Assembly (NCBI GenBank): GCA_026874595.1
Contig: CM049318.1
Location: 52,294,750 to 52,358,749, forward strand
Source: Sipunculus nudus
Taxonomy: Eukaryota > Annelida > Sipuncula > Golfingiida > Sipunculidae
Direction: 5' to 3'
Length of the DNA: 64,000 nt
The translations under genes and the position numbers were made by a program. Below the pieces are notes generated by a model, which searched no databases, was not told the origin of the DNA, and saw only the letters and a program-made list of their open reading frames with translations. Below, in pieces: positions 24,661-34,869 of this stretch; position 1 is the first letter of the stretch; each line of letters starts with the position of its first letter.

Positions 24661-25068
24661 CATCATATACTATATTATACCATATTTATATCATGCGAAC
24701 CCATCGATTTTGTTGATTAAATATTCTAGGCATACAAAAACGTTAAACCTATTTTTTTTTCAAGTTTAATAAAAGACATAAGATTTCCCTACGGACTAAA
24801 AACCAACATTTATCTTTATTTTACTTGTATTTATGTCATTTCAACCTGTGAACGTCCGGAAAAACTGTTAGTGTTTATTATATTATGTTTATTTCAAATG
24901 TAGTCCCCAGTGCCCAATGAGGTAAAATTATAACCAATTTTATCACCTTTTTGGTAAAATGGCTTTTTTCAAAACCGTACTCCATTATTGTGATTTTTAT
25001 AATTTATGTTTTCCCCGAGTAGTTAAACTTTATTTATTTGTAATAGTCTGTACAACTAGTTACAATAT

Positions 25069-25069
<1 letters not shown>

Positions 25070-25134
<65 letters not shown>
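25070..25134. repeat. (TA)n microsatellite
   Basis: About 32 uninterrupted units within the 2.9 kb nAChR intron. Confidence 0.95.
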
Positions 25135-25136
<2 letters not shown>

Positions 25137-27020
25137 ACACACGTAATGAGTTTGCGCCTGAGTTTTTTACCCCTATCATGTCAAGTCTCCATTATTTTAA
25201 AGCGGGAATGCGTTTATGATGGTATTATGAAATGCATGGATGAGTTATTGTAATACAATTCGGGCGGGGACAATAACTCATATTGCATACATGCTGGCTT
25301 TTATATGAAAAGGGAGAACTTGTGATGTCAACTGACTCGCAAATCAACTGAACAGATATCCTAGACCATGGACTTGAAATAAGCACAGAAATCTGGTCAA
25401 TCTCCCGGTGTGCCGCGGGAAATTGACAATGTATCCCCCGGGACACTGCTGATGTAATACCCTATCTCTATGACGGCGACACCAAATAAACAAAGCCAAC
25501 AACATGCTAGCTTCAATATACAATACATGAAATTTGTGTCAACAGCCAAATACAGGTTATCAAACTAAGCAGCAATTCAAATATACGGCGGGTCGCGGTT
25601 TACACCGCTGAGACTATTTATTTACACCCGACCATTCAATTGTGTCGGGAAAATCTATAAATATATTTGCCAAAAATTATTACACGTCTTGCCGCCTTGA
25701 TCAATGTATGATTTGTGATCGTGCGTGACGTCACCAGGTCAAGCGACGATCTGTCTGGTCCCTGCGCCTTTTATCCCCGTTGTTCATCCACGCGTTCCGT
25801 ATATGCATCACACCACCACACGTAATTCATTATTGTTCAGTTCCTAGGCGTCACCCCGCCACATCATTATTCGTTATTGTTCAGTTCATGGCTGTTCACA
25901 AATTTACACATAAATCTGGTAAACATGTCCCCAAACAAATGCCACGACTTCCAGTGAAATAATTTGATCAGAAAGAAAACTCTGGTTGACTCAAGCCAGT
26001 AATTGCTAAATGAGAAACGATATAAAAAATATTTACATTTCATATTCAAGTGACCTTTTAAATACATTGCTTGAATACTGTTTTGTTATTCCTTTCTAAA
26101 TGTGCAATATGGATCAATTGTATCACCGCATTAATACAGGAATAATTTGTCATTTTTCTGTAGTAATAATCATAGTAATTCAGAGAAACTTCGTTTGCTA
26201 TATTCCATGACATGGTTATAGATGTTACTTAGTGACTGAGTTAATAAATATATATAATGAACAAAAATTAAAATATTTATTTAAATTACTGTGCTGCAAA
26301 GAAATTCCTCGAAAACTTATTATACTAAAAAAAAACAAAAACAAAAAAAACAGCTGTCTTATTTCAAACTACAGGTATATAGTTAGTGGTTTAACGTCAT
26401 GTCCAAATCACATAAAAACACCGAAAACACTAGGAAATATGAATTATAATTAATACTTATATACTTATTGAAGATACGGCCCATATGAATATCGTCTCCC
26501 TAATGACATGGCCCTTGCTTGCTCAGACCACGGAAGTTGGATAATTAATCCAACACCGACAGAACCCCAGCCCCTCCGAAACCAGGTCACCCGCTCAAAA
26601 TCTCCTCTCTCCCCCTCTTATAACAAACAGGACATCTCTCTCCCAGAATTTGTTCAATCCCACTATATATTAAGAATGATTATATCAATATAATAAAATA
26701 ATTTTGCCATATTTTCAGTCCTTTATTATTCATAATTTAAGTATGATTTATATATTCAGATTGACATTTATTACTGACACTTGTAAGGTCCTAAATTTGC
26801 TGAATATGGATGCATAATTAAAAGATTATTAAGGGAAATATGAGGAAGCTGTGGACTAATTGACACAGTTATGTTAAAGTAAAGCATATTCCCCCCCCCC
26901 CCAAAAAAAAGTTAACGAAACAACAGGTACTTTGCCCATATCCCTACAATGGTGAGTTGGACATGTACCCCTGTCCTCCGATGAAACAAGGTCTATGTAT
27001 AATGAGACGATTAACATAGA
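25135..27020. other. intronic DNA, no gene recognised
   Basis: Short nAChR intron. It includes a CRE-like GTGACGTCAC-type site (CGTGACGTCACC at about 25725), an A/C homopolymer tract at 26890-26910 and otherwise AT-rich sequence. Confidence 0.4.
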
Positions 27021-27029
27021 GTTACTCAC

Positions 27030-27074
27030 CGTTATTAACAGTCCAGTTGTTGTCAGAATCTGACTACGTTCATC
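27030..27074 (-). CDS. nAChR subunit, conserved 45-bp exon (loop D region)
   Basis: This micro-exon has exactly 15 codons, phase 0 at both ends, between a ttatttctcttttcag acceptor and a GTGAGT donor. It reads DERSQILTTTGLLIT, matching the usual DExxQxLTTNxWLxx of nicotinic subunits. The Trp that normally follows Asn-Val here (Trp55 in Torpedo gamma numbering, loop D of the complementary binding face) is Leu in this protein, and the Asn is Thr. A 45-nt exon at this place is a signature of the gene family. Confidence 0.93.
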
Positions 27075-27126
27075 CTGAAAAGAGAAATAAGTTGTATTAA
27101 ATTTGCAGAAAAATAATTCATATATG

Positions 27127-27230
27127 TACCCATGTTCTGACAGGTTACTTCCCATTTCTGGTTACCCTCCGGTAGTTTAAAATCGATTTCATATACCCCA
27201 CGGTTATCTGAGGAGGGGCTAGGAAATCGG
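27127..27230. repeat. ATCGAT-centred palindromic repeat, copy 2
   Basis: Shares GACAGGTTAC, CCCTCCGGTA and TTTAAAATCGATTTCA with 28599-28706. These two copies flank the LINE fragment in the same orientation. Confidence 0.65.
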
Positions 27231-28597
27231 GAGGAGTGGAGAAAAGCAATAATTCTGCCATTACACAAAAAGGTAACATAAATAGGGAAAAATCATTATT
27301 AAACATTTTAGGTAAAATATCACAAACAATTCTTCATACTGGTCAGGAGAAAATGCAGAAGACTCAGATTTATGACCAGAAGCACTATGGGAAAGAAAAA
27401 ACAAAATACAGTACTATTGACAATGCATTTGTTTTACAAGATTTAGCACAGAAATATCTGACAAAACAAAAAGGTAGATTTATTGTTTATTTATAGATTT
27501 TACCAAGGCTTTTGATTCTGAGCAACATGACATCTTGTGGTTCGTATTGTTGAAATCAGGGATAAATGGTAAAATACTTAAACTTTTACAATAAATGTAC
27601 TCAGAAAAGAAGTCCTGTGTAAAAATTGACTATGGAATAAATGACTTTATAATATGTTATCAATATCAAATCAAGGAGGAATCTAATTACATTGTTACTT
27701 GCAGATGACATTGTAAATTTAGGGGATACTGTAGAAAGACTACGAAACAAATTACCCTGTTAATAAAATGTTGTTTCAGATATGGTATGAAATTAATCCA
27801 GACAAAAGCATGTTTTTTTTGGAGAGGAGGTATTGTTAAGAAAACAGAAAAAAATTGTTTTACAAAGGTTAACCAGTTACCCTTGTTTCTCAGTACAAGT
27901 ATTTAGGCATTACCTTTACTTCTAATTTCACATGGCATATGGCACAGCAACAACAAGTTCTGCAGGCAGCAAAGGCCATTCAAGTAATCAAGAACTTTAA
28001 TCAGCAGAATAATCTAACAATAAATCAATTTTTAAGCTATTTGATAGCATCGTAGCGCCAATATTAATGTATGGTTGTGAGCTGTGGGGACATAGCAAAT
28101 CAGAAAATATAGGAACAATTTCATTAGAAATATGAATATGTTTTAAATGTTGGAATCACACATCAATAGGAGACTGATCAATATGCATTAGTGCCTTATG
28201 TAATTTATGAATATTGTAAAAGTAATTTAAACTAATGTTTCAGAATACCACATGGATGTGAGCATATTAAATGAATTTCTAGCCATATAAGTATAAGTAT
28301 TATTTTCATATACTTGGTTTATTTTATTTTATTTTTGTATTCATATATTTATTTTCTTTATTTATTTGGTTATTTATCAATTAATTTGTTCAAAATGTTT
28401 CTTTCCTTTCCATTCCTTAATTACTATTTTGATTACTATTCAGCAAGTATTTTTATTGCGTAGTTTGTATTTGTAACGTAGTTTGTTTCTTGAAATTGTA
28501 TGTTTTGGTTGACGGTACATATGTGCCATGTGCATATTGAAACTTTGGGCCTGAGGACTTGTTTTTCAGAATAAACTTTGTTCTTCTAAAAAAAATA
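27231..28597 (+). mobile_element. 5'-truncated non-LTR retrotransposon (LINE), reverse transcriptase fragment
   Basis: Translating in shifting frames gives a run of reverse transcriptase blocks in the right order: AIILPLHKKGN, YSTIDNAFVLQDLAQKYL, FIDFTKAFDS, GINGKILKLLQ, LLADDIVNLGD (the catalytic ADD box), YKYLGITFTSNFTWH and KLFDSIVAPILMYGCELWG. The 3' part ends with TTGGGCCTGAGGACTTG, an AATAAA and a short A-rich tail at about 28597. The layout resembles the Jockey/CR1-like LINEs of molluscs. Stops and frame changes throughout show it is dead, and the endonuclease half is absent. It sits in the 14.2 kb nAChR intron in the opposite orientation to the gene. Confidence 0.85.
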
Positions 28598-28598
28598 C

Positions 28599-28706
28599 CC
28601 GTGTTAAGACAGGTTACACCCTATTTCTAGTTGCCCTCCGGTATTTTAAAATCGATTTCAGATTACCCCAATGGTAATTTGAAGAAGTACTATGAAATCG
28701 GGAAAT
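28599..28706. repeat. ATCGAT-centred palindromic repeat, copy 3
   Basis: Partner of 27127-27230 on the other side of the LINE: TACCCGTGTTAAGACAGG, CCCTCCGGTA, TTTAAAATCGATTTCAGATT and GGTAATTTGA. Confidence 0.65.
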
Positions 28707-28709
28707 ACA

Positions 28710-29350
28710 TTGGGTACTGATAGAATTCAGAAACAGAGGAATACCATATTTAAGGAAATTTATAACTTGATTCAGGCAGGCAGCCACACTGACAGGTAGC
28801 AAAGTTAAGAAAGGTAGGGTTACATGGTAATGGTAGTCAATATTTTGTAAACACACATGGATACATTGTGGAAATCTCTTTCGTAGTATTTTAAATATTT
28901 TTTCACATTTACTCCATCTTTACCGGGTGCGAAAACTGTTATGCTTCATCCTTTGTACAGACGGGTATCGTGATTTAGGCAGACTTCAAAAGCAGCCGGT
29001 ATTTACAAGAAAAAAGGTCGACCGTTTGTGATAAATTAACCATACAAAAGAGCAGCAACAAATATGAAACTTTTGTATCTCTATTTTGACAAGCGTAATA
29101 TGAATATGTAATGGAACATATAAGGTCCCGCACTAACTATAAGATTTAAGACTCACATGATAGTTCATTATTATCCACTGTCCGATCCATACCTTACTAA
29201 TTATTGATCACTTATTTAATTCTTTGCTGTATTAAAGTAAAAACATAAAAAGAATTTGTTATTAACAAGAGCCATTTAAATAAACCACAAAGTTGAGGTT
29301 TTTCTCATTTTCTTCATACATGATATTTCAAAGCTGTAAAGTTACTTTGT
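28710..29350. other. intronic DNA, nothing recognised
   Basis: AT-rich nAChR intron sequence between the LINE and the GA tract. Confidence 0.4.
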
Positions 29351-29359
29351 AAAATACAC

Positions 29360-29455
29360 ACAACACAGAGAGAGTGAGAGGGGAAGAGAGAGAGGGACAG
29401 AGAGAGAGAGGGAGATAAAAAGACAGAGAGAAAGAGAGAGAAGAGGAATAAGATG
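29360..29455. repeat. (GA)n purine-rich simple repeat
   Basis: About 95 bp of imperfect GAGAGA on the plus strand. Confidence 0.85.
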
Positions 29456-29599
29456 AACAAGAGTTGATGATGCATAGTTGGTTTTTTTATAACACCTCTA
29501 AACACATTATTCTCTAATCAGCAGCCTAATATATATGCATGGTATCGGAACCAGCAAAGGCATACACGTTTTAATTATTGTAACACCTGCGTAAATCAC

Positions 29600-29812
29600 T
29601 AAGAATATATCCACTGTGACACAGATCACAGTATAATGACTGTAACAGAAATGAGTGAGGTATTGTGGGATATATTCTTATTTTATACTAAATAAAAATC
29701 CTGCTGTATTTTGATATAATAGGTTCTTTTGCAACTGCGAAAATGAAACCCTCAAGAAACGATCAAAAGAAATCGCGAAATTTCAACCTCGCAAATATAA
29801 AGGAATCCACAG
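29600..29812. mobile_element. TCGCGA-type MITE, partial copy
   Basis: The right half matches the family of 4215-4617: GCGAAAATGAAACCCTC, AATCGCGAAATTTCAACCTC and the terminus GGAATCCACAG. Its inner part (ATGACTGTAACAGAAATGAG) is shared with 32010-32035 in a second copy. Confidence 0.55.
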
Positions 29813-29819
29813 CATCTTA

Positions 29820-31325
29820 TAATATATATGTTTATGGTTACTACTGATTTGTCTCTAAGTAAAACAGTATGCGGGTATTGAAACTTCGTAAACAGTTCTA
29901 AAGCTAAAGAGATGCTGAAAAATCAATATTTTACCCATTTGTCTAGGTAAAGGTCTTAAATATAATGTGCTTCAATGTGACTTACTAATCTTCTACGGGT
30001 CGTTTTCACCTCGAATTTATTACAGACCGGAGCGGGCTGATTTGGAAAATTGCGAAAACCGACTTAAACGGAAATCTTAATGTTGCAGGGTGCCAAGACA
30101 AAGGCCTGTAAAACAACTCCCAGATATGAATGATAATTATTAGGAAGCAAAATGAAAATGGTCTAGCTTAGGAAAGTTTGTTGTTATTATACTTTTTTTG
30201 TTGGAGGTTACCGCCTTCATATTTAACGCTAGCTTAACTAAGAATGTACATATGCATATATCCTTTCCAGTTTCGGACATCGGGACAGGGCAGTATCAAT
30301 GCCTTCTTATCATTTTATATCCCTTGAGTTAACAAGGCCCGGTGACTATTGCACGTTCGGTCCTTGGGTGTATATTTATCCCCATTACTGGGCCATCTCC
30401 TTTCTTCGAGTCATCTGCTCCATCCCTTAACCACAGAAGATGGAATGTTGGCACATGTATTATTCTTTTGAAAACTGCATACTTCAGCATACAGCTGAAA
30501 ATTACAAAGTCTAAATTTTTAGATTAAACTTGGATTAATTAAATGAATGCATTATAAAAAGGATTTGTTGCACCGCGAATTTGGCAGTGTTTTGGCAAGG
30601 TGAAAAGTACAAGCATACATTTTTCTTGTTAAAGCCACCACTGTGTAAAATGTAATTTGAACATTTCATTGCTACAAGGTAAGATGTTATAAAGAAACAT
30701 AAAACGAACAATTTGTTAACTGGACTTTTCCTTGTTAGCTCAATTAAAATCACGGGCGGAAGATCTCATTAATTAGCGACATGGTTATTGATCTATTTGC
30801 TTATTTATTCTGTTTTAGTTGACATCATAGTCAATGATCATTAGGCATTTAAGCACAAATTCCGCCCATATTTTATTACACTTAATAATATTGGCACCAA
30901 ACGTATCTTTTTACACGTTTGTTTGTGACATGATAACATATTTCAGTTACACATGTGCGCTTGGTTTGATCAAAGGCCTAAAGAAAATTAAGCAACGAAA
31001 TCCTCTAAGTGTTTTTCATAAGATAAACATAAATGTAAAAATCATGATTTCAATATATCTTCAGATATGCATTATAATCCCTATATGAATACGAAACCAA
31101 GATAGGTTTTATGAGTTTTGGTCCTGAGGAACAATGAGTTGAGAGCCTAATGTTCAACTCCAGGGATTTCAATGGTAGGATCCGATGTCTGAATAACTAT
31201 TATGAAAGTGGGTTATACACTAGCTGGAATATAAATTTTTTTTCAGTAAAACAATTGTACATTGTTACACGGACTCTTAATTTAATTTAGTATACAATAT
31301 TTTACGCAACACTCATAAACATTTA
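29820..31325. other. intronic DNA, nothing recognised
   Basis: Part of the 14.2 kb nAChR intron. Short open frames here lack motifs. Confidence 0.4.
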
Positions 31326-31330
31326 AACAT

Positions 31331-32188
31331 GAAAGCACAATTTTTTTGTGCGCGGGGTTTTAATTTGCGGTATTCGCGAATAGGGATATAATATTCGGAA
31401 ACCAGCAAATTCGTGGAATTTATGTCCTCCGCTTCCGCCTCCTGTTGTCCCTTATGCTTGTCTTCTCAATGTTTTAATGTTTATATTCGCTTGAAGATGT
31501 CACCATATGTCAAAGTGGGTGTGTATTAGTTTTCATTGTCCTGTGAAGATGTCTCTACATCTCATAATATTTTTGTGAACTGGGAACAAAAATTTACGGT
31601 ATAATTAGGGAGCTGGTGAGAACATATTATCCGACAGACACTCCAAAACCAATCCCAACCAAGTTATGCATTGGCGCAATCAGTGACCCAACATTGAATG
31701 AAATCGGATAAAATTAAGGAAAGTTATCGCATGGAAACGAAAACCTGACGGACGGACAGACAAACCAAGATCAATGTTCCCCCGTTCCGAGGAAGCGGGG
31801 GACAATAAGATGTCCCATCAACTGTTGTGAACACGTTGGAATGATGTATCTACACAGACCGAACAGTTATGACACCTTTTAAAACAGGGTTCCTTAAACA
31901 ACAATCTAATCTGTACATGCAAACAAGTCCATGCAAGCCCACATTAATTTTTTCATAAAACATGCAGTTATCATCGGGGTTATGTTGAATCTGACACAGG
32001 TCATAATGAAATGACTGTAACAGAAATGAGTGAGTTGTTGTAGTATTTATTTTTTTTATAATAAGATAATATACTGAAGTACTTTGATTTTAATGGTTCT
32101 GGTGCAATCGGTCAAATCCAACCCTTGAAAAAAAAAGTCCACAATGAGGCTTCGCGAAAATTCAGCCTTGCGAATATAAAGTAAACAG
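31331..32188. mobile_element. TCGCGA-type MITE enlarged by nested sequence
   Basis: The left end carries GCGCGGGGTTTTAATTTGCG and ATTCGCGAAT, the right end GGCTTCGCGAAAATTCAGCC and TTGCGAATATAAAG before AACAG, matching the two ends of 4215-4617. At about 857 bp it is twice the size of the simple copies, partly because of the nested element at 31610-31805. Confidence 0.5.
31610..31805 (+). mobile_element. GACGGACGGACAGAC-type element fragment with terminal hairpin
   Basis: Ends with CCTGACGGACGGACAGACAA followed by a GC hairpin (CCCCCGTTCC ... GGAAGCGGGGG). The GACGGACAGAC run next to a 3' hairpin is also seen at the ends of 17675-19180 and 51110-53255, so it may be a related Helitron-like terminus. 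Confidence 0.4.
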
Positions 32189-32414
32189 TTACCTGTAGAA
32201 AATGAATTCCAACCAAAAAAATGCGACCTACTGGCAAAGTACAAGAAAATAGACAAACGAACAGACAGATATGGTTGGAAATAAATTTACCACCCAACGT
32301 AATTTAGGCTTAAATACGCTAAATGACAGAATTCAATCTTAGTACATCACATGTAAAATTGGCTCCGTGTTAAATTGTATTTACTCTCATAATTCATGTT
32401 TTCACATGTTACAG

Positions 32415-32542
32415 ATAAAACACTGCTGACGTTTGCCGTGTTGAAGTGGGATTACAAGCAAGAGAGCGTGAAATTTGTTTTAGCTGCGGGAGACTTCTTG
32501 TATAGAGGCGACCGTCGTGTGTCTGTCTGGGACGTCATCTAG
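32415..32542 (+). CDS. candidate terminal exon, unknown product
   Basis: A pyrimidine-rich ttcatgttttcacatgttacag acceptor precedes an open frame of about 42 codons ending in TAG (CGT CGT GTG TCT GTC TGG GAC GTC ATC TAG). Pieces read KTLLTFAVLKWDYKQ and LAAGDFLYRGDRRVSVWDVI; the end loosely recalls a WD40 blade, but that is weak. No upstream exon was found on the plus strand. It lies inside the large nAChR intron on the opposite strand and could be chance. Confidence 0.2.
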
Positions 32543-32759
32543 TTAAAGACGTGAGACGCTTGGGTGGTTCTCTCCCACTGGCTACATAAGTTGTCCCATC
32601 GGTCAATGCTGAGATTTTATGTCATAAAAACCTGCGGTATGCTAGGTGGACTAACGCCAGGTCATATATTTCTTCATGTTCATGACGCTGATAGTGCGTA
32701 ACATGCTTGATAGGAGTTGGCAGAGAGGCAAGAAACGCCTAACTGGGCAGCAACTGCCC

Positions 32760-33520
32760 TTTTGAAGCAAGGATTATCTTGCATGCGTGAAAATGATAGA
32801 AAAGACAAAAGAATAGTAGAAAATCAACTAAATTCATTGTGCTGCTCAAGATTAAATATCAGCATCTGCCAATGATGACGTCAGACACAGCAGGGAAAGA
32901 TGTCAGTTATACGGCGGGACATTAAGGGCAAATTTTTAAATGTCAAACACAAGCACATTTAAGAAAGCATATTTGGCAAAAAAAGCCATCCTTAATAATC
33001 AACCTGAACGCGGTTTCAAATTAAACTGAGACACAGAAATTAAATACTCTTTCTAATGGTATATGTATCTGGTGAAGGAATTGTTTTTTTTTATCTGTTG
33101 ACATTTTTGTTATTTTTCATTATTGAAGAAACTAGTTCAATATAAATTGCACTATTTTAAGTACCTCATTTATAACAAGCAAACTTTATATGAGCAAATG
33201 TAAAAATACATGAATATACCTCAAAAGCGGGTTTTCTCTTACTTTATTTTTTATCCGTAAAATTAAAATTTACTTTTCATGCTTCAACAAATCATACCGT
33301 GATGTAATTATGCGAATATTATGTGGTATGGTGAACCACAGTGAACTTTCTGGGACATTCACATTGGAATGTATTCAAGAGAAAAAGGCAGAATATATTT
33401 TTTTAGGAATCTTGAACACTGCGTGCACATGTAATACAGCGTGCGCCGTTCAGCATAACATGACGTCACTGTTACCAGACACTTTGGTATACTAATTAAA
33501 TTTATCACTGAATGTGTTGA
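32760..33520. other. intronic DNA, nothing recognised
   Basis: AT-rich nAChR intron sequence with no supported feature. Confidence 0.4.
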
Positions 33521-33524
33521 CCAA

Positions 33525-33546
33525 AACTAAATAACACTTAATGGCA

Positions 33547-33603
<57 letters not shown>

Positions 33604-33622
33604 CTGCCATTATGTGTTTATT
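33525..33622. mobile_element. short palindromic element with (TA)n core
   Basis: The arms AATAACACTTAATGGCAGTA (left) and TACTGCCATTATGTGTTTAT (right) are near-perfect inverted repeats around about 50 bp of pure TATA (33548-33597). It looks like a minimal hairpin MITE or the seed of the microsatellite. Confidence 0.65.
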
Positions 33623-34524
33623 TAATCAGGAATAAGAAGATGGCAATTATATACAATAATTCATATATATTACAAGATTAAAAACTGAAAAAGGGGTATG
33701 GCCTTGATATGAGTGATTGATAAAATTCAATTATTACTCATGCAGGCAAAACAGTTTCTCAGACTGTGACTATATATATAGAACAAAACTTTAAAATTAA
33801 GAACTGCACAAATGCACATTTATAGCAGCCCATTTCCATCCAGAACTGTACAAACAGGAATCAACTGCACGTTAAAACATACCCTGAACAAAAAGACCTA
33901 AACTTCAGGGAGTTTGGTTAAAAGGACTCTAAACCAACTTATCCAGCATGGATCGCCTGCAGGGTTTGCTAATATAAAATGCATGCTCATTTATATTGCA
34001 TACTCTATACTGGCATATTGGCGTAAATCCTCGTTTTACTGAGGGTGAGCATGAACCGACAGGAGGGAATTTACTGTACAAATTATCATTGATCCACAAT
34101 AATATAAGCAATCATTAGTAAAATCTGTCTGGTTGTCCCTTTTGGGAAGTCCGAGACATTCAAGAACTGAGAAACTAAAGCTTTTTCTGGATTTTGTAAT
34201 TAGGGACAATCAGGTCGAGACAAAATCAAGGAAAAAGCAGGCAGGATAATAATATAGAATATATCCAGAATATCCAGGATATTTGTAAATCTAAAAATGG
34301 TGATCAATATAACCTTTATGTCTGACACGCGGAACAGGGAAATCCCAGTTAAACAAATCACAGAGCGATAGGTACATATTTTTTTCATAGATACCCCCTT
34401 AATAAATAAGACATACACATAATAAAAATATTCAATGTACGTATTCATCAACTGTAGAGTAAAATAATACATATACATAAAGATAAAACATATTATGTAC
34501 ATTAACTACTAGAATAATATTAGA

Positions 34525-34790
34525 TACAGAACGGTGTTGGTCACTTAGGGAAAGCAGAGCCACAGGTGAAAAGAAGCAGAGACAAGTCTGGAGCTCTTGT
34601 ATACACACGGAGCGGACCGTACATCTTCACCACAGGATCTCTTCAGTTAACCGAAGGCTCTGGACACTAATAAAGGAGGACGCGGAGGAAGCCGGGCTGT
34701 ACCTAACGGTGTTTTACGGCCTTGACGGTAATCTCTCGCACCTCCTTAATCATGCTGAGAACGGAATGCGATGAAGTACCGGTAACAACC
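34525..34790 (+). pseudogene. coding-like GC-rich segment, possibly a decayed exon
   Basis: After an AG (ttagatacag) comes about 250 bp of higher GC. One frame reads SGALVYTRSGPYIFTTGS and LQLTEG before stopping; another continues LIKEDAEEAGLYLTVFYG. The second piece recalls the DxGxYxxxV strand of immunoglobulin-fold domains. If both belong together a frame change lies near 34660. Isolated in an intron of another gene, so a dead exon or coincidence. Confidence 0.25.
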
Positions 34791-34796
34791 ATCCCC

Positions 34797-34860
34797 AGGG
34801 GCGGATCCAGAAAGAGGGGGGGGGGGTGGGTTTCGGGCAATTTAGCCTATCCCCCCCCCA
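34797..34860. repeat. GGCGGATCCAG / poly-G repeat fragment
   Basis: GGGGCGGATCCAGAAAGAGG followed by G and C runs. Same family as 2521-2650. Confidence 0.55.
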
Positions 34861-34869
34861 GCAACATGT

